Counted from the stretch's first letter, positions 1-12,051 are shown. The stretch: DNA of 64,000 bases from Globisporangium splendens (GCA_006386115.1 VFIW01000016.1:597301-661300), one strand, 5' to 3'. Translations and numbers: made by a program. Notes: generated from the letters alone by a model not told the origin.

Positions 1-32
1 TGCTCCATTGATGTCTTAGTCCTCTCTCACAG

Positions 33-3000
33 ACCTCTTGCTTCATCAGAGTGTGTACAAAGCCATCTCGTGCCAGAAGGAGCTCCATTCCGTCGACTTT
101 CGCCAGGAAGATATCACGGACCCACAGCTCATTGCGCTCGCCAAGACACTCGCGGAGATGCCCATGATCTCGTCCCTCGATCTTCGCGACAATCGCATCA
201 CCGACGATGTGCGTTGCCTTGGCTTCTCTTGTGCGACAATTCCAGGCTGACACCGCATGAAACTTTGCTGTTTGTGTGTGTAGGGAGGCAAAGCGTTGCT
301 GGAGGTGCTTCGACTGCAGATCATCGCCGCAAAGACGCCATTGAAGACGGATCCAAAGACCAAACTGCCCATTTTCCCCGTACTACCCGAGTACGCGCGG
401 TACATCACGCACGTCAACATCAAAGGCAACGAGATCTCTGCATCGGTGCTGCAGGAACTTGCGCAGTACACGGAGATCTTGAAACGCGAGGACAAGCGCA
501 TCGAGATCCGCGCGGCACTGGCGCAGATCGATCGCAACAACGTCGATGGGATCGACGAAGACGAATTCAAAGCTGTGCTCAAACTCCTGACGGGGACAGA
601 ACCGAACAAGAAGGAAGTCAAGTTGCTCGTCCGACAGCACGCCCAGTCAACCGACAGCACCCAGAGCGCCATCAGTCTTGAAAACTTACTGCTGGCAAAA
701 TACTCGTCATCGCCGTCGAAAAAAGCAGTGTGTCCGCCATGGGAGACACTCGTGCAAGTGCAGCATGCCACACTGGGGCCACAGTATCCAGCCCAGTTGG
801 CCAACAGCAACGAAAAGAGCCGTGAGTACGCTGAGGTCACGACGACCACGCGAGTCTCCGAGCAGTCATCAGCCCAACTCCGCGCGATGAGCCCAGCACC
901 CAACCCTCAGCGTCATCACAAGGCACACAGCGCATCTCCGTGACCACGTCTTCAGCTTCAAGCGCCAGTTCCAAACAACTGGTCATGTCGATGCCGCCAC
1001 CGCCTCGTCCGCAATCACCGCCACCACCATCGCAGACTGCAGTCTCTTATCAGCAGCAACAGTCTCCAATCTCGTGCAGTTCGTCTGAGCACGGAAGTGG
1101 CACGTCGGCTGCCAAGCTCAAAGCGGACTTCAAGCCACCAGCGTCACCACCACCACCACTGCCTTTGCCGCAAACACAATCGAGCCCCGACTCGAGGGCA
1201 TCCTATTCAAGCAGACACCAGAGTTCATCTTCGATGCGTGACGTCTCCGAGCTCACAGTCCTCGAGTCGCCTCGCGAGATTGCGGCCATGTCCAGTTCTC
1301 CGCCAACAGAGTGCACAGCCGCAAGTTATGCGAGAGGATCCGCGTCACCCGATCGAAGCGGCGTTCATTCGTCCACTTTGTCACTGTCGAAGGCAGGGTT
1401 TGCCGACCCGTCCGATAGCCCACGACAACAACAGCACGCGCCTGCGCCACCAGCACCAGCCATCGTCAAACAGAGACACGTTGACGACGAAGACGAGCGC
1501 AAAAAACCTGCGACTTCTGCTGCGACTCCAAGCGCCATCATCGCAGAATCGCCTCGATGGCCAGACGATGATGTCTTCACGGACGATGAAGGTTCTTCTG
1601 AAAGCCAAGAGGAGAGCGGAGGCGACACGAGAGTAGGCAACGCGGGCGGCAGTGCATCTCCTCAATCTGATCCCGACGCTGCTGTCACTCGGCTCGATCC
1701 TCTGTGCAAGTCTCCACGCCAAGGAGAAAAAGAAAACCTCGTGTAACACTGGTGTCTCTGCTCCATTGGCTCATGGAAAATCGCTTCTCGACGAAGACAT
1801 GTTTCCTGGTTCCAGCACCTTGTGGATCACCAAAGCGTGCGAGATTCTGAATACTTTCCAAGACGTCGAAGTACAGACCCGAAGAAGCAACTCCAGCTAT
1901 CACGACGACGATGGTGAGTGGGGTGGCAACAGCAACGACGACGGAGAACATGACCGACCACAGAAACCACTCAATCGAGAGCAACAGCGACAGAAAGATG
2001 AGCTCCGGAGCCGCGCAATTGGGCACCGATCGCGAGAAAAGGCGATACCATCGCCACCAAAGATAAAGACGTCTGTGTACGCCTTTGGACCACCGCTGCC
2101 GCCACCACCGCCGAAGAAACTCGTGAAGAAGGCACCACCAGCAGACCGCGCAGTCATCCAGCGCCAGCAACGTCGTGCAAGCGAGCTGAGTGCACCAAAG
2201 TATCAGCCTGTCGACAAAGCGCTGCTTCACCAAGAGCAAAAGCGGAAATCGTGGCCAACCTTCGATGTCAACATGAGCGTTGCCGAGAGGCTGCTGCTCG
2301 CACAGGAGAAGGCGCAACGACGAAGCAGTACCGTCAGTCACAAAGACACGAGAACCAAATCGATCGCGCAGACAAAACCGAAGTCTGCTTCACAAATTGA
2401 TGACAAACCACTTGATGCAGATCTGAGTGTATCATTGTCGTCCACAAGTCCACGAAGATCGCCTTCAAAGCCGCACCAGGACGTTGTCACATTCCGCATT
2501 GAACCACTTTGTAACAGTGAGAGTCCAGTCAAATCGAGCAACACAGAGAAATCGAATCAGCACACTTCCAGACTCGAGGATTCCTGCGAAGAACGACAAT
2601 CGTCCCGGCAAAACTCGCCGCCAAAGCCTGTCATCCAAGCTGCTGATTCGCCAAAAAAGATCGCGGTTGTCTCGTCGCCAGTGAAGGCAGCACCTGTGAT
2701 CAGCACCAATGAAAACCATTTTCTACATGATCTCGCGGTTACCGAGTTCCTGAATCACGCCGAAGAGGAATTTTCGACTGCGCTGACTGCCCTGAACGTT
2801 CTGTTGACGATGAGCGAGAAAGCACTCGGAGACAAGAAGAAACTGCTGGAGTATCGGAGCAGCTTGGAGGCGCTGGATATCTTGGACGAGCGCGAGAGCC
2901 ATGCTCTGTACGGGAAGATCTGAGACTACAACCGAGACCACGCGAAACAAGCAGAATGCGCGCAGGCTTTTGAACGGTTGGGACGAGTGAAGAAATCCCT

Positions 3001-4561
3001 AGGTCAACTTCTACAAAAACTGGAGGCTCATGCGCCTGGATCGAGTGTCATTTGCGAGTTTTGTCGTGCCTTGCGAACCACTGACCTTCGAGACATCCTC
3101 CCACGGAAGGAAGATGACGACAAAGAGCACCGTAGTGACGATACTGCAAAAAGGGACGATCCGCATCCAATTGCAGGCAAGACCATCAACTGCAAAGAAG
3201 GAGATTCCCAAACAACACACCGTGCTGGCAATGAGATCAATGAAATCACTTTGTCTCCAAGCGTTACGAGTCGACTCTTTGCATCCATCTCAGAGCCTGC
3301 TTGTGAGTTAACAGAGAAGGCGCCGTCATCACCACCGGAGATTGAGCTGGAGGCTTCTCTTGATGAGACTGGGACAGTCGAAGCGAAGCAGAGTGCTGCG
3401 GAGCCTGATCTGGACCATTTCTCCGTTGGTGCAGACGATGAATTTGATTTCCTCTCATCTGAGAAATCGATGTTTGACGACGACGCCAGCACTCCCGACG
3501 ATTCCACCACCACAGCTGAGGCCTCTGCTTTGGATTTCTTGGATGTTGACGAAGTCGAACCAGTCTCACATTCCCCAGTACCGGCTCCTGCATATTCCCC
3601 CAAAGTGGACACGTACGCGGCGGTGACGGACATCGCAGAAGATATCCAGAGTCGCGACGACGAGTCAATCTTCCTCACAACCAACGAAGCCGCTGAGACG
3701 GCTCCGGTACTCACTGACGACGCAAAATTTTCTTCAGGAGGATGTTTCTGTTGCAGCGCAAGAACAAGTTGCTGATGACGACGATGGCTGGTTAAGAACT
3801 AGTGAAGACACGCCTATCAGCAGTGATCCAGCGTATACCGGAGACGAAGTTATCTTCGGCAGCGATGTCGATATTACTGGAGATCATATCGGACTGCGTG
3901 ACTTGGAAGAGTCTGCAGCGGCTGAACCAGAAGAGGGGAGACCATTTTTGATCACGATGCTGACGTGGATCCGTTATTGGAGACGGATGATGTCCACGTA
4001 GATGAGGAAACGAGTCTTGCCGCACCAGTAGCACCTGATGAGGAGACGGAGCTGGTCGAAGGCACTGAACACGTTGATTTCACTGGCGAGGGCGTGGCGA
4101 ATGAGGAACTCGTGGTCGAAGAAGACGATGGCGACTATGTCCCGGAGACTGAAGCACAGGAAGAGCAAGTGCTGTCTGATGCTGGAGATGCCGATGACGA
4201 AGAAGCCGAGACGTTTGGTGACTGGGAAAAAGGCTTTGACTCCAATACAAACCACTACTTTTGGTTCAATCACGAGACTGGAGAGAGCGCGTGGACTCCG
4301 CCCGAAGGCTGGCCGTACGAAGTGGACACCCCCTTTGAAGCCGATGGCGAGTACAGCGTCGAAGGCGAAGAGGCGGAAGGCGAGGAGGCAGAAGGCGAGT
4401 ATGCGGTCGAAGACGGAGAAGCGACAGCCGAGTACGAAGCGAACGAGCATGAGCAGGCAGACGGGGACTGCGAGGGTGAACACAGTGTGATTGAATCGTC
4501 TCAGCGTCCTTCGGAATTTGACGACGATCTCTTTTCTGACCAGGACTTACCGAGCTTTTGA
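33..4561 (+). CDS. LRR / EF-hand / WW-domain protein, 5' end missing
   Basis: The window opens inside an intron (acceptor at 31-32), so the N-terminus is lost. Exons read as 33-208, 284-821, 911-1742 and 1816 onward. The start is leucine-rich-repeat-like (SSLDLRDNRI), followed by an EF-hand with the loop DRNNVDGIDEDE near 530-565, a long Ser/Pro-rich disordered region, a coiled coil near 2760-3040, and a WW domain near 4215-4320 (GDWEKG...TPPEGWP) inside a Glu-rich tail. No known protein is recognised; a calcium-responsive scaffold is only an inference. Oddities: an in-frame TGA at 2921-2923 interrupts the coiled coil, and frame changes occur near 3707-3737 and 3833-3945. These could be small introns (a plausible acceptor TTTTCTTCAG ends at 3737; 3833-3930 would also work) or indels. 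The gene may therefore be damaged or mis-sequenced. Confidence 0.7.
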
Positions 4562-4671
4562 GCGTCACGTGCGTTCCTGTCCGTGTGTATCATTAGTTTC
4601 CGTTTAGTCAGCAGTAATTCTCCCTTCTCTGCATGGCAACACGCTACGACAACTTCAATTCACCGACGCTT

Positions 4672-5331
4672 CTAGTACGAGTTGATGTCTGGCATCTTGA
4701 TTCGCTGAAGCGCCTGTGCACCTCGATCTGTAGGTGGTAGAGACTGCCGCGGACCATTTGAGGCTGCTTGGCGACGGTTGCCAATCATGCATTTCTCCAA
4801 ATGGGGAACGTATCGCGATGCATGAACCTGAAAGCATGACATACACACATTAACGCCAGTTTACAAAATGCGTCATTCAGTAGGATGTTGCGCAGGTGAC
4901 GCTTGAGTGGTTGTCAGTAGAGCTGTACGAAAAGAATGAAAGCGCACCTGCCGTTGGCACCGCGAACAAGTCACGACCAGACTCTGGGGCTGCTCAACAG
5001 GAGCGTGCTCTACACACGCATACGAATGAAGGCGTCAGCACTTTCTTGCGCTCCAAACGAACGGTAATGGCAGTATGCATGCCACGTTGACTCTAAATAG
5101 AGGGAAAAAAAGTGTGTACCTCTCGGTTCAATGGGCTCCACGTCGTACAGTTCGTCGAGACTCATGCCGTCCACCTTCACTTGCCGGTGTATCTACGTCA
5201 ATACAGAAATACACACACACACAGTCAGTAACTGCGTCATGTGCATATAAACGCTGGGCTTTCCTCATCACCTCAAAGCAGAGCTCGAGCGCGACTTCAT
5301 CGACCAGGAACTCGCATATCCGCGCCTCCAT
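4672..5331 (-). CDS. SGF11: Sgf11/ATXN7L3-type SAGA deubiquitinase-module subunit
   Basis: Four exons on the minus strand (5331-5272, 5192-5120, 5009-4948, 4827-4672) join in frame to about 116 residues. The N-terminal helix (MEARICEFLVDEVALELCFE) resembles the Sgf11 helix. The C-terminal half holds an Sgf11-type C2HC zinc finger: CSRC, then ASRYVPHLEKCM across the last intron, followed by a basic stretch. In other eukaryotes this finger docks the Ubp8/USP22 deubiquitinase module of SAGA onto the nucleosome acidic patch. All donors are GT and all acceptors AG. It is divergently arranged with the Hub1-like gene, about 160 bases between starts. The length fits the family (roughly 100-130 residues). 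Individual ORFs are too short to be obvious, so the gene is easily missed. Confidence 0.8.
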
Positions 5332-5493
5332 GCTGCTTTCCTATTCAGTCTGGCACCCCAAAACGGCGGTATCTGCCTACTATAGTGTGGCAAACATCAA
5401 AATGCACCTAATATAGTGTGGCGACGATGGTTGGGTGAGTCGAGCTTTGGTGCTATTCCGTCACAAAGCAAGGAAGAGAAGGCACAGAGGAAG

Positions 5494-5715
5494 ATGATCG
5501 AAGTGGTGCTGAACGACCGACTGGGCAAGAAGATCCGCGTCAAGTGCAACGAGGACGACACGGTGGGGGACCTGAAGAAGCTCGTGGCTGCGCAGGTCGG
5601 CACGCGTCCCGAGAAGATCCGCATCCAGAAGTGGTACACGATCTACAAGGACCACATCACGCTCGAGGACTACGAGATCCACGACGGCATGGGGCTCGAG
5701 CTCTACTACACCTAA
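5494..5715 (+). CDS. UBL5: Hub1/UBL5 ubiquitin-like splicing modifier
   Basis: An intronless 73-codon gene beginning [20 protein letters not shown] and ending in a Tyr-Tyr pair plus one residue with no Gly-Gly, which is the hallmark of Hub1/UBL5. The size equals the family's 73 residues. Hub1 is not conjugated; it binds spliceosomal proteins (Snu66 in yeast) and affects splice-site choice. The reading frame stays open upstream to 5416, but the ATG at 5494 gives the canonical start. GC-rich codons in this ORF contrast with AT-rich flanks. Confidence 0.95.
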   Translation: MIEVVLNDRLGKKIRVKCNEDDTVGDLKKLVAAQVGTRPEKIRIQKWYTIYKDHITLEDYEIHDGMGLELYYT

Positions 5716-6136
5716 GCGATTTTAGTGGTGTTGCGGCTCAAGCAAGCGCAAGTGGGAGTAATTTATACGTTGTATGCATGCCATGCCCTCTGTATATTTT
5801 GTAAGAAACGAAATGCAGTGGAAGCTTTGTGCCATTGCTTTTGTTGGGTACAATAGCGCGCCATTTGTTTGCAGGTGTTGGTGGAGTGCGCGCGAAAACT
5901 GGAGATCAGACGTTGGGTTTCGGGTCTTTCTCTGTGCAGGACGCATTGCCTATATGGCGAAGTGTTGTGTACTTTGCATGTGGCGCAGCAGCACAGAGAC
6001 ACAGGCAAATACTTACAAGCGCGGAAGATGGCACATTCAGCTCGACAACGGAAAGGTGCGTTTAAAGCATGGCATCTTCTGGTGGTGGCACAACTGTCAT
6101 TTCTCTGATGTTTTCATGCATTGCAACGATGCCCAG
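5716..6136. other. Non-coding or unrecognised stretch
   Basis: About 420 bases between the Hub1 stop and the HD-domain relic. Short open frames exist (for example 5869-6108), but none shows the His-Asp signature expected for the missing front half of the HD protein. I see no other recognisable gene. Confidence 0.5.
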
Positions 6137-6694
6137 AGGCTAGTTTCACCATAATTGTCCTGCGTTCAAGACGCTGACCGCCTGGTATGGCTGCCTTTGA
6201 TGATATGCTTGATGTTGCCTATTGAGTCAAATGGACGCTGACAGGTGCCGCATTCTCTTTTCTTTGTGCAGGACGCGATCGGCATCGCACGAGTCTTTAC
6301 ATACGGCGGCGCCAAGAAACGCGCGTTGTACGATCTAGCGATCCCACCGAATCTATCGATGACCAAGGACGCGTGCATTGACCCCACGCGCCGGAGCACG
6401 TCAATCAACATGCTCTACGAGGTGCGTTTTTCCGTCTTGTCATGCTGTTGTAACGATTGCGGCTGATGGTGGACCAGAGGCTCATGCGTTCGCACGCTGC
6501 TCGTACAATTGCGATGCGGCTTGTTTTTTCCATAGAAATTGTCGAAGCTGCGCGGCATGGTGAAGACGAACGCGGAGCGACGCATCGCCAAGCAGCGCCA
6601 TGCATTCATGCAACAGCTCCTCGCGCAATTCGCGTCCGAGATCGACGGCTGCTGCAAGTGTCAATATAGAATACAACTGCATGCACGCGTATAG
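6137..6694 (+). pseudogene. C-terminal relic of a YedJ-like HD-domain phosphohydrolase
   Basis: Three exon-like blocks follow the order of the bacterial YedJ/eukaryotic HD-domain hydrolase family. The first, 6137-6184, ends CVQDADRL; the second, 6272-6421, begins DAIGIARVFTYGGAKKR; the third, 6536-6694, begins KLSKLRGMVKTNAERRIAKQ and contains FMQQLLAQF. GT-AG introns separate them. In family members CVQDADRLDAIG is continuous, as it is after splicing here. The metal-binding N-terminal half (H...HD) is not present between this point and the Hub1 gene, and the first block carries an in-frame TAA (6152-6154) where related proteins often have Glu. I therefore read it as a truncated, dead copy; an unrecognised upstream exon set cannot be fully excluded. 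Confidence 0.6.
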
Positions 6695-7391
6695 CCACAA
6701 CTGGACATAATGTATCTATCTGCAGCGTTGCGCTTGCTGCACTTAACGCCATCAGAGCGGCGCATCTTCGTGGCCGACGCATCCTTTCCATCACCTGTTG
6801 CCTGGCCATATTGGCGGTGGAAGAACGACTTGACAGTTTCCCTCTCTAAACGCATGCCGCGCTCTCTGCTGCAATAGATCCAGCGGGCGGTATTTCAACC
6901 AGTCGGGATCTGTCTCATGATTTATTTCAACAAATCGAACCGCAGAGATCCGTTCCAGACGTCTTTTATACACAGGGTCGACGGTACGACAAAGCTGCAG
7001 AGTGATGGTCGTGTGTGGGTGTTTTTCCCTGATGAAAAAAAAAAAAAAGTATATTCGCTGCAAGCAAGCGAGCGAGGCGACATCCGCGCTTCGTTCCCCC
7101 CTCCGCTGCCTGATTCCCAGGCGGCAGCGTCCGCATTGCCCGCGTCCGCAGGTACGTGCAGGTACGTGCAGAGCGCGCGCGTCTGCGTGTGTGCGCATAC
7201 CCATATATTGTACTCTTACTGAGAGCGCTTTGCTGTGAAATAACCCCAGGATCCGGCAATCAGCAATTGACAAAAGAAAGAAAGAGAACGTCTGGACATT
7301 GGCCAAGGAGGAACAAGCTTGGAGCTAAGTTGAGTCTGGTACTGCGGCTGTGCGAGAGAAACACTGAAGGAGGAGCATTTGACGAAAGAGG
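6695..7391. other. Intergenic region upstream of the kinase-fusion gene
   Basis: About 700 bases with an A-rich run near 7025-7040 and a short direct repeat of GTACGTGCAG near 7150-7170. A minus-strand open frame at 6791-7306 looks mildly protein-like at its 3' end but matches nothing I know. It probably includes the promoter and 5' UTR of the gene starting at 7392. Confidence 0.4.
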
Positions 7392-10300
7392 ATGGACGCG
7401 ACGCAGATCCCGCACACGTTTGTCCGCACGGTCAAGGCGCAGGATCTCTGTTTCAACCAGGTGGACGACCTGCTCGAGGCCGTCAAGACGCAAGCCTCGC
7501 CGACGTGGGTGATTCTTGCATTTGCGGTTCGTACTCCATATTTCTCAATGCGTTTTATATTGTTGCGTGCATATGGAATGTTTTGGTGGCGCTGTGCCTC
7601 GTTGGATGCATACGCGTATCCATGAAGCAAGATGGCTCACTGCAGATAGGTTGTTTTATTTTTCCGTTTTGTGTCCTACAAAATTGCTGCTAGGATCCCC
7701 GCGAAAGCCGAAACACGATGAAACCTATTGCGACAGGAGATGGTACTCTCTCGGACCAGTCGAAATGGCCATCGGAGCTGTTCGCACCGAATACGCTCTG
7801 CTACGGGTTTGCCCGCATCGAGTATGACGAGGACAACACGTTCCCACCGGGTTTCGTGTCGTTTTGCTGGAAAGGCCGCAGTCTGCCAATCTACTTGCGC
7901 ACGAAGTACACGGAGTTCAACCACGTAATACGGGTAAGACGCGAAGGAATGGTATTCGAACGCTTTTCTTTCACAGGTTCTATATATCACTGACGTCTGA
8001 TTTACACCTCGCTTCCCCTTATAGAAACATCTAGGAGCGATTACTCATGTGACCTTGCAAAGCCCAGAAGAGCTCATGTAAGCGATTCAACTGCAGCAAG
8101 CACCTGCATCCAGTGAGCCTTGATCCATTGACTAACTCTATGCGTCTGTTGCCTGTCAGTGAGGGAAGCATCCTGCGTCAGTTGCCTCAGCGACGACCGC
8201 GTTGCCCGTCGAGACGAAATATCTCGAACGAAATCGAGGTCGCTACCGAAGTCGCGCAGACAGTCAAGGACATTCGATCCGACAGCGCACCGTTTAACTG
8301 GGTCGTCTGCGGCTACGAGACGCTGGAAAACGAAAAGTCCAAGCAAAAGTTGGTCGTCATCGAGAAAGGCATGGTGAGAAAATGTATCTGTGTTTGATAG
8401 CGCACAGTTTGTTTTTTGTGTGTGCCTCACTGTACATGTGGATACTGATGTACACAGAGTGGTCTGTACGCCTTGAAGGGGATCGGAGGCATCACGTCCG
8501 TGCTACAAGAGGGTCCAACCATGTACATCTATCTTCGTGTGGATATCCCGCTGCATCGTGGAACGGATCGCATCGTCTCCAAGTATGTCTTGGTGACGTG
8601 GCAGGGCAGTGAGTTGTCACCAACCGGCTTCAACTCGGACGATGAAGCCGACATGTGGAATGCTCCGCCTCTGAGCCCGTACAGCGACGCGCCGCCGAGT
8701 TCCAACTCGCGCGACTCGTTCAACTCGACAAGCTCGAAGATTCAACGCGCACTGACAGCACATGTCCTCAGTGCTGAGATCTCGCGCGTGTTCCCGCATC
8801 ACGTATGTCAATGTTTCTGTTCATGATGAGATTTTGTGCGTCCAATTTCTAAGGATCCGATTCGTTTAGGTTCATTTCTTTGCCAGCAGTCTGTCTGAGA
8901 TATCGGAAGAATCGATTCGTGACCGAGTTCGACGAGCTGTTGACAACGACTGCATGCTTCTTCGTGTGGTGAGTTCTGTTTTTTTTGTTTTTTGTGTGTG
9001 TGTGTATATGATGTGAGGTTTGCCCATTCATAATGGCACATTTGCTGGGAATACGTAGGTTTGTATTCAAGCATCGGGGGATACACAACCACCAGTCTGT
9101 CTGGAAATTCCATTTGACGCAAACGTTGGGGTGCTGCGGAAAGAGATCGCAGCTAACATTGGCATTCCTGAAAACCGGCAACGCATTGTGTGGATTCGTC
9201 AAACCGATGAGTTCAAGAATGGTACGAAAATGCAAACTCTACACTCGTGTTGTAAACTGCATAGTCTGATTTATGTTGTGAAATTTCGAAGAAGCACAAC
9301 AAAATTCCAAGGCGATTATGCTTGACGATGACGAGGCTGGTATCCGGAAGGATATTGGTCTTGGCCATGGTGACAAGATTCACGTGGATGACAAAGACAA
9401 CGGCGAAAATTCTGTATTGGCGAAACTTTACGATCAGGTACAATATTTGCTTTCCTCAATGCTCCCATGTCTGAGTTTTTGTCTGACAGTGAGCACAATG
9501 ATACGCAGATCAACTCTGGTACGGCTTCAGTCAGCTTATCCGCAGAAAGACGGCACGAAGTGCAACGTGGAGTGGAGGCTCGTGAAGCGGAACTTCAGAA
9601 GATCTTGTCTGTCACAAATTACCTGCTCCGACGGAAAGCCAGCAAGGAATTCCGACCCGCTCCTCCACTTTTAGAAATCATTGCAGCGGCGAATGCTCGA
9701 AGTAACAACAGAGCACAAATCGTGCCTGTGGCTGAGAACGTCGTTGAAAAAGTACCGGAAGCACCCAACTCCGTTTCTACTATGTCGGCAATCTCGGAAG
9801 ATCTCGCCCAAGACGTATCAAATTTGGAAGAGCAGGCACGTGTCCTCGAGGCGCAGAACCAGTACCTCGACATTCCGTACGAAAGTATTCGAATCCTCGG
9901 AGGCAGAGAGAACGAGTTAGGTTGTGGCAAGGCTGCTACAGTGTATCGAGGAGTCTGGATGAGTCGAAATGGCGCTGCAGAGGTAAACTTTTGGTCCGCT
10001 CGTGCAAAATGGAGGAGACGGACGGAGACTCACTTGCTTTTCCTTGGTTTATTCTTTTCAGGTTGCTGTGAAGTCGTTCCGCTATGTGCGTCTCACGGAC
10101 AAGATCTTGGGCGACTACACCCAAGAAGTTGCCATGTTGCGAAAGCTGAAGCATCCAAACATTGTGTTATTTATCGGTGCATGCACGAATCCAAAACTGC
10201 TGATCCTGACCGAGTACTGCTCGCGAAAAAGGTAAACGCGAAGAAGTCCTGTTTTCGTTGCGCATTTTGACTATCTGCTGCTAATGCCTCTTGAATGCTG

Positions 10301-11244
10301 AGCAGTCTATACGAGGTCATTCACAGCAACAACTTCGAGACAATTCCTTGGAAGGTATGGAGAAATACGCAGATTGTCATTTCTGTCATCTGCTATGTGA
10401 ACCTTTAGCCTCATGTAATTTGCTCTCCATAGTTCAAAGTCCGTATGATGCTTGATGCTGCAAGAGGAATCCAGTACCTCCACTCGAAGCGAATCATCCA
10501 TCGTGATATTAAGGTATGTGCAACCTGACTCTCTGTGTTTGGAAAGGTTTGATTGTGGTGCTGATGACTGACTATGGTGTGCCCCATGTTTTTGTTTGCA
10601 AATTGCAGTCGCATAATTTCTTGGTGGATGACGATTGGCGAGTGAAGGTGGCCGACTTTGGGATCAGTAAAGTTCTTGACAACGACACTGCGTTCACGCA
10701 ATGTGGTACCACAGGATGGTGAGTCTTTTTGTACTAGGACATCATGACAAAGCTGAACTTAGGGTGGAACTAATCGCACATCTCAATTTTTGTTCTTAGG
10801 GTCGCACCGGAAGTGTTGTTGGATGAAGACCTCGGGTACACTTTCAAGGCTGATAATTGGAGGTACGTCGCTTCCTGCCTTCGTGCATCCACAGTTGTCC
10901 TAATGACTGATTGGTGTTTCCTCAATCCCCTGTTCAAAATCAGCTTTGCTATCGTGATGTGGGAGATGATCGCCGACGGGAACCAGAACCCGTTCATCGG
11001 CATGGCTCCGATCAAGTTCTACAACCAGACCATCCACTCAGGGATCCGTCCGCCGATCCCCGAGGGGGTCGATCCGGACTACGTGAGCCTCATCTCGGAG
11101 TGCTGGAGCGCGAACGCAGAGGACCGACCGTCGTTCGACCACATCGTGTCGTGCCTCGAGCGCATTCTGCTGAACCTCGGCGCGAGCATCGATCTGCCGC
11201 CGGCGTTCCAAGGCGGGTATCATCAAGGGGTGTTGACAGTGTAA
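7392..11244 (+). CDS. Double ADF-H (coactosin-like) / ubiquitin-like / TKL protein kinase fusion
   Basis: Fifteen exons join in frame to about 880 residues: 7392-7526, 7694-7933, 8025-8077, 8160-8373, 8458-8802, 8870-8968, 9059-9221, 9292-9437, 9509-9982, 10062-10231, 10306-10354, 10433-10513, 10609-10718, 10800-10862, 10944-11244. Two coactosin-type ADF-homology domains come first (about 35-160 and 190-360; the first ends [15 protein letters not shown], the usual end helix). Next comes a ubiquitin-like domain (about 365-465), a coiled coil, and a TKL-type kinase (about 590-870). Kinase landmarks are [19 protein letters not shown] (Lys about 627), HRDIKSHNFL (about 719), DFG (about 739) and VAPEVL, so it looks catalytically intact. 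Coactosin domains bind F-actin, so a kinase acting at actin is a reasonable inference. I know of no such fusion in animals or plants. Confidence 0.88.
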
Positions 11245-11407
11245 CCACGCTAAGTACGCTGTAGCCTGTAACTCTGAGTAAGAAACGTACTTTATGCCGT
11301 TGGTAATTTTTGGAAGGTAACAAAAAAGAATAAATTCCGTCCGCTGTAAAAAAGTGTCCGATGGACACAAGGACGAAGATTGCTGCACATAACAACAAGC
11401 GGACACA

Positions 11408-12051
11408 ATGGAGCTGAGCGTGTCGCTCGCGGGGCTGACGAAGGAGATCGCCGCGGTGTTTGGATGTCTCTGCATCGTGTTCAACATCTTGCTGCCGATC
11501 GCGACAGACGTGCTGCGCTTCGTGGCGCTGGAGGGGCCGGAGGAGTGGGCGAAGTGGGAGACGCATCGCACGCAGCAGCGCGAGTTGAAGCGCCTCGAGA
11601 GGAAGCTCGAGCTCCTGAGGAAGCGAGACGCAAAGGTGAGTACAATACACGCGATCCATTGGAGGTGGAGTGTATGCGTTTTCGGTTTGCGTATGTTCGC
11701 CTTTGCTTATGTAATGTGTTGTGGCATTGGCAGATGGATCGCGAGCTCGATGAGCAGCAAGTGATGATGCGGACCGCAACGGAGAAGCGACGAACTCGCA
11801 GGGCGAAAGAACCATTGAATACATCGTCAAGGAGGTCGGAACATCGTTCTCAAGGCAGTGCGGACAATCTACCACGTTCACCGCGGCGGCTGCAATCTGC
11901 CGATGGAAATGCACAGACAAGCAAAGGTGAAGCTTCACCAAATGATCGACCACATCGCCATCGGTTGAGCATTTACTCGACAGTAAAGAAACCCAGGGTG
12001 TCTCGAGATCGCCATAGCAGGAACAGCAATGAATCTGAAGCGCTGCAGTGA
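11408..12051 (+). CDS. Small protein with one membrane segment and coiled coil, unknown function
   Basis: Two exons (11408-11635 and 11734-12051, intron GTGAGT...GGCAG) give about 181 residues. The N-terminus carries a hydrophobic segment of about 25 residues (IAAVFGCLCIVFNILLPIA). A charged predicted helix rich in Arg, Glu and Leu follows, then a basic Ser/Arg-rich disordered tail. No family is recognised. It lies just 160 bases after the kinase-fusion stop on the same strand. Codon use and the clean intron support a real gene. Confidence 0.65.

Noticed and set aside
46..903. 285-codon minus-strand frame at the left end
   Set aside because: Antisense to the LRR/EF-hand exons; composition is Ser/Cys-rich shadow text with no domain.
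2921..2923. Selenocysteine at the in-frame TGA
   Set aside because: The site is in a coiled coil with no redox-type context (no Cys partner or thioredoxin-like fold), so nonsense or sequence error is far more likely.
5929..6065. A second block resembling the HD-relic exon start (DALPIWRSVVYF versus DAIGIARVFTYG)
   Set aside because: Only a handful of residues agree and the DNA does not align beyond the first few bases, so I treat it as chance.
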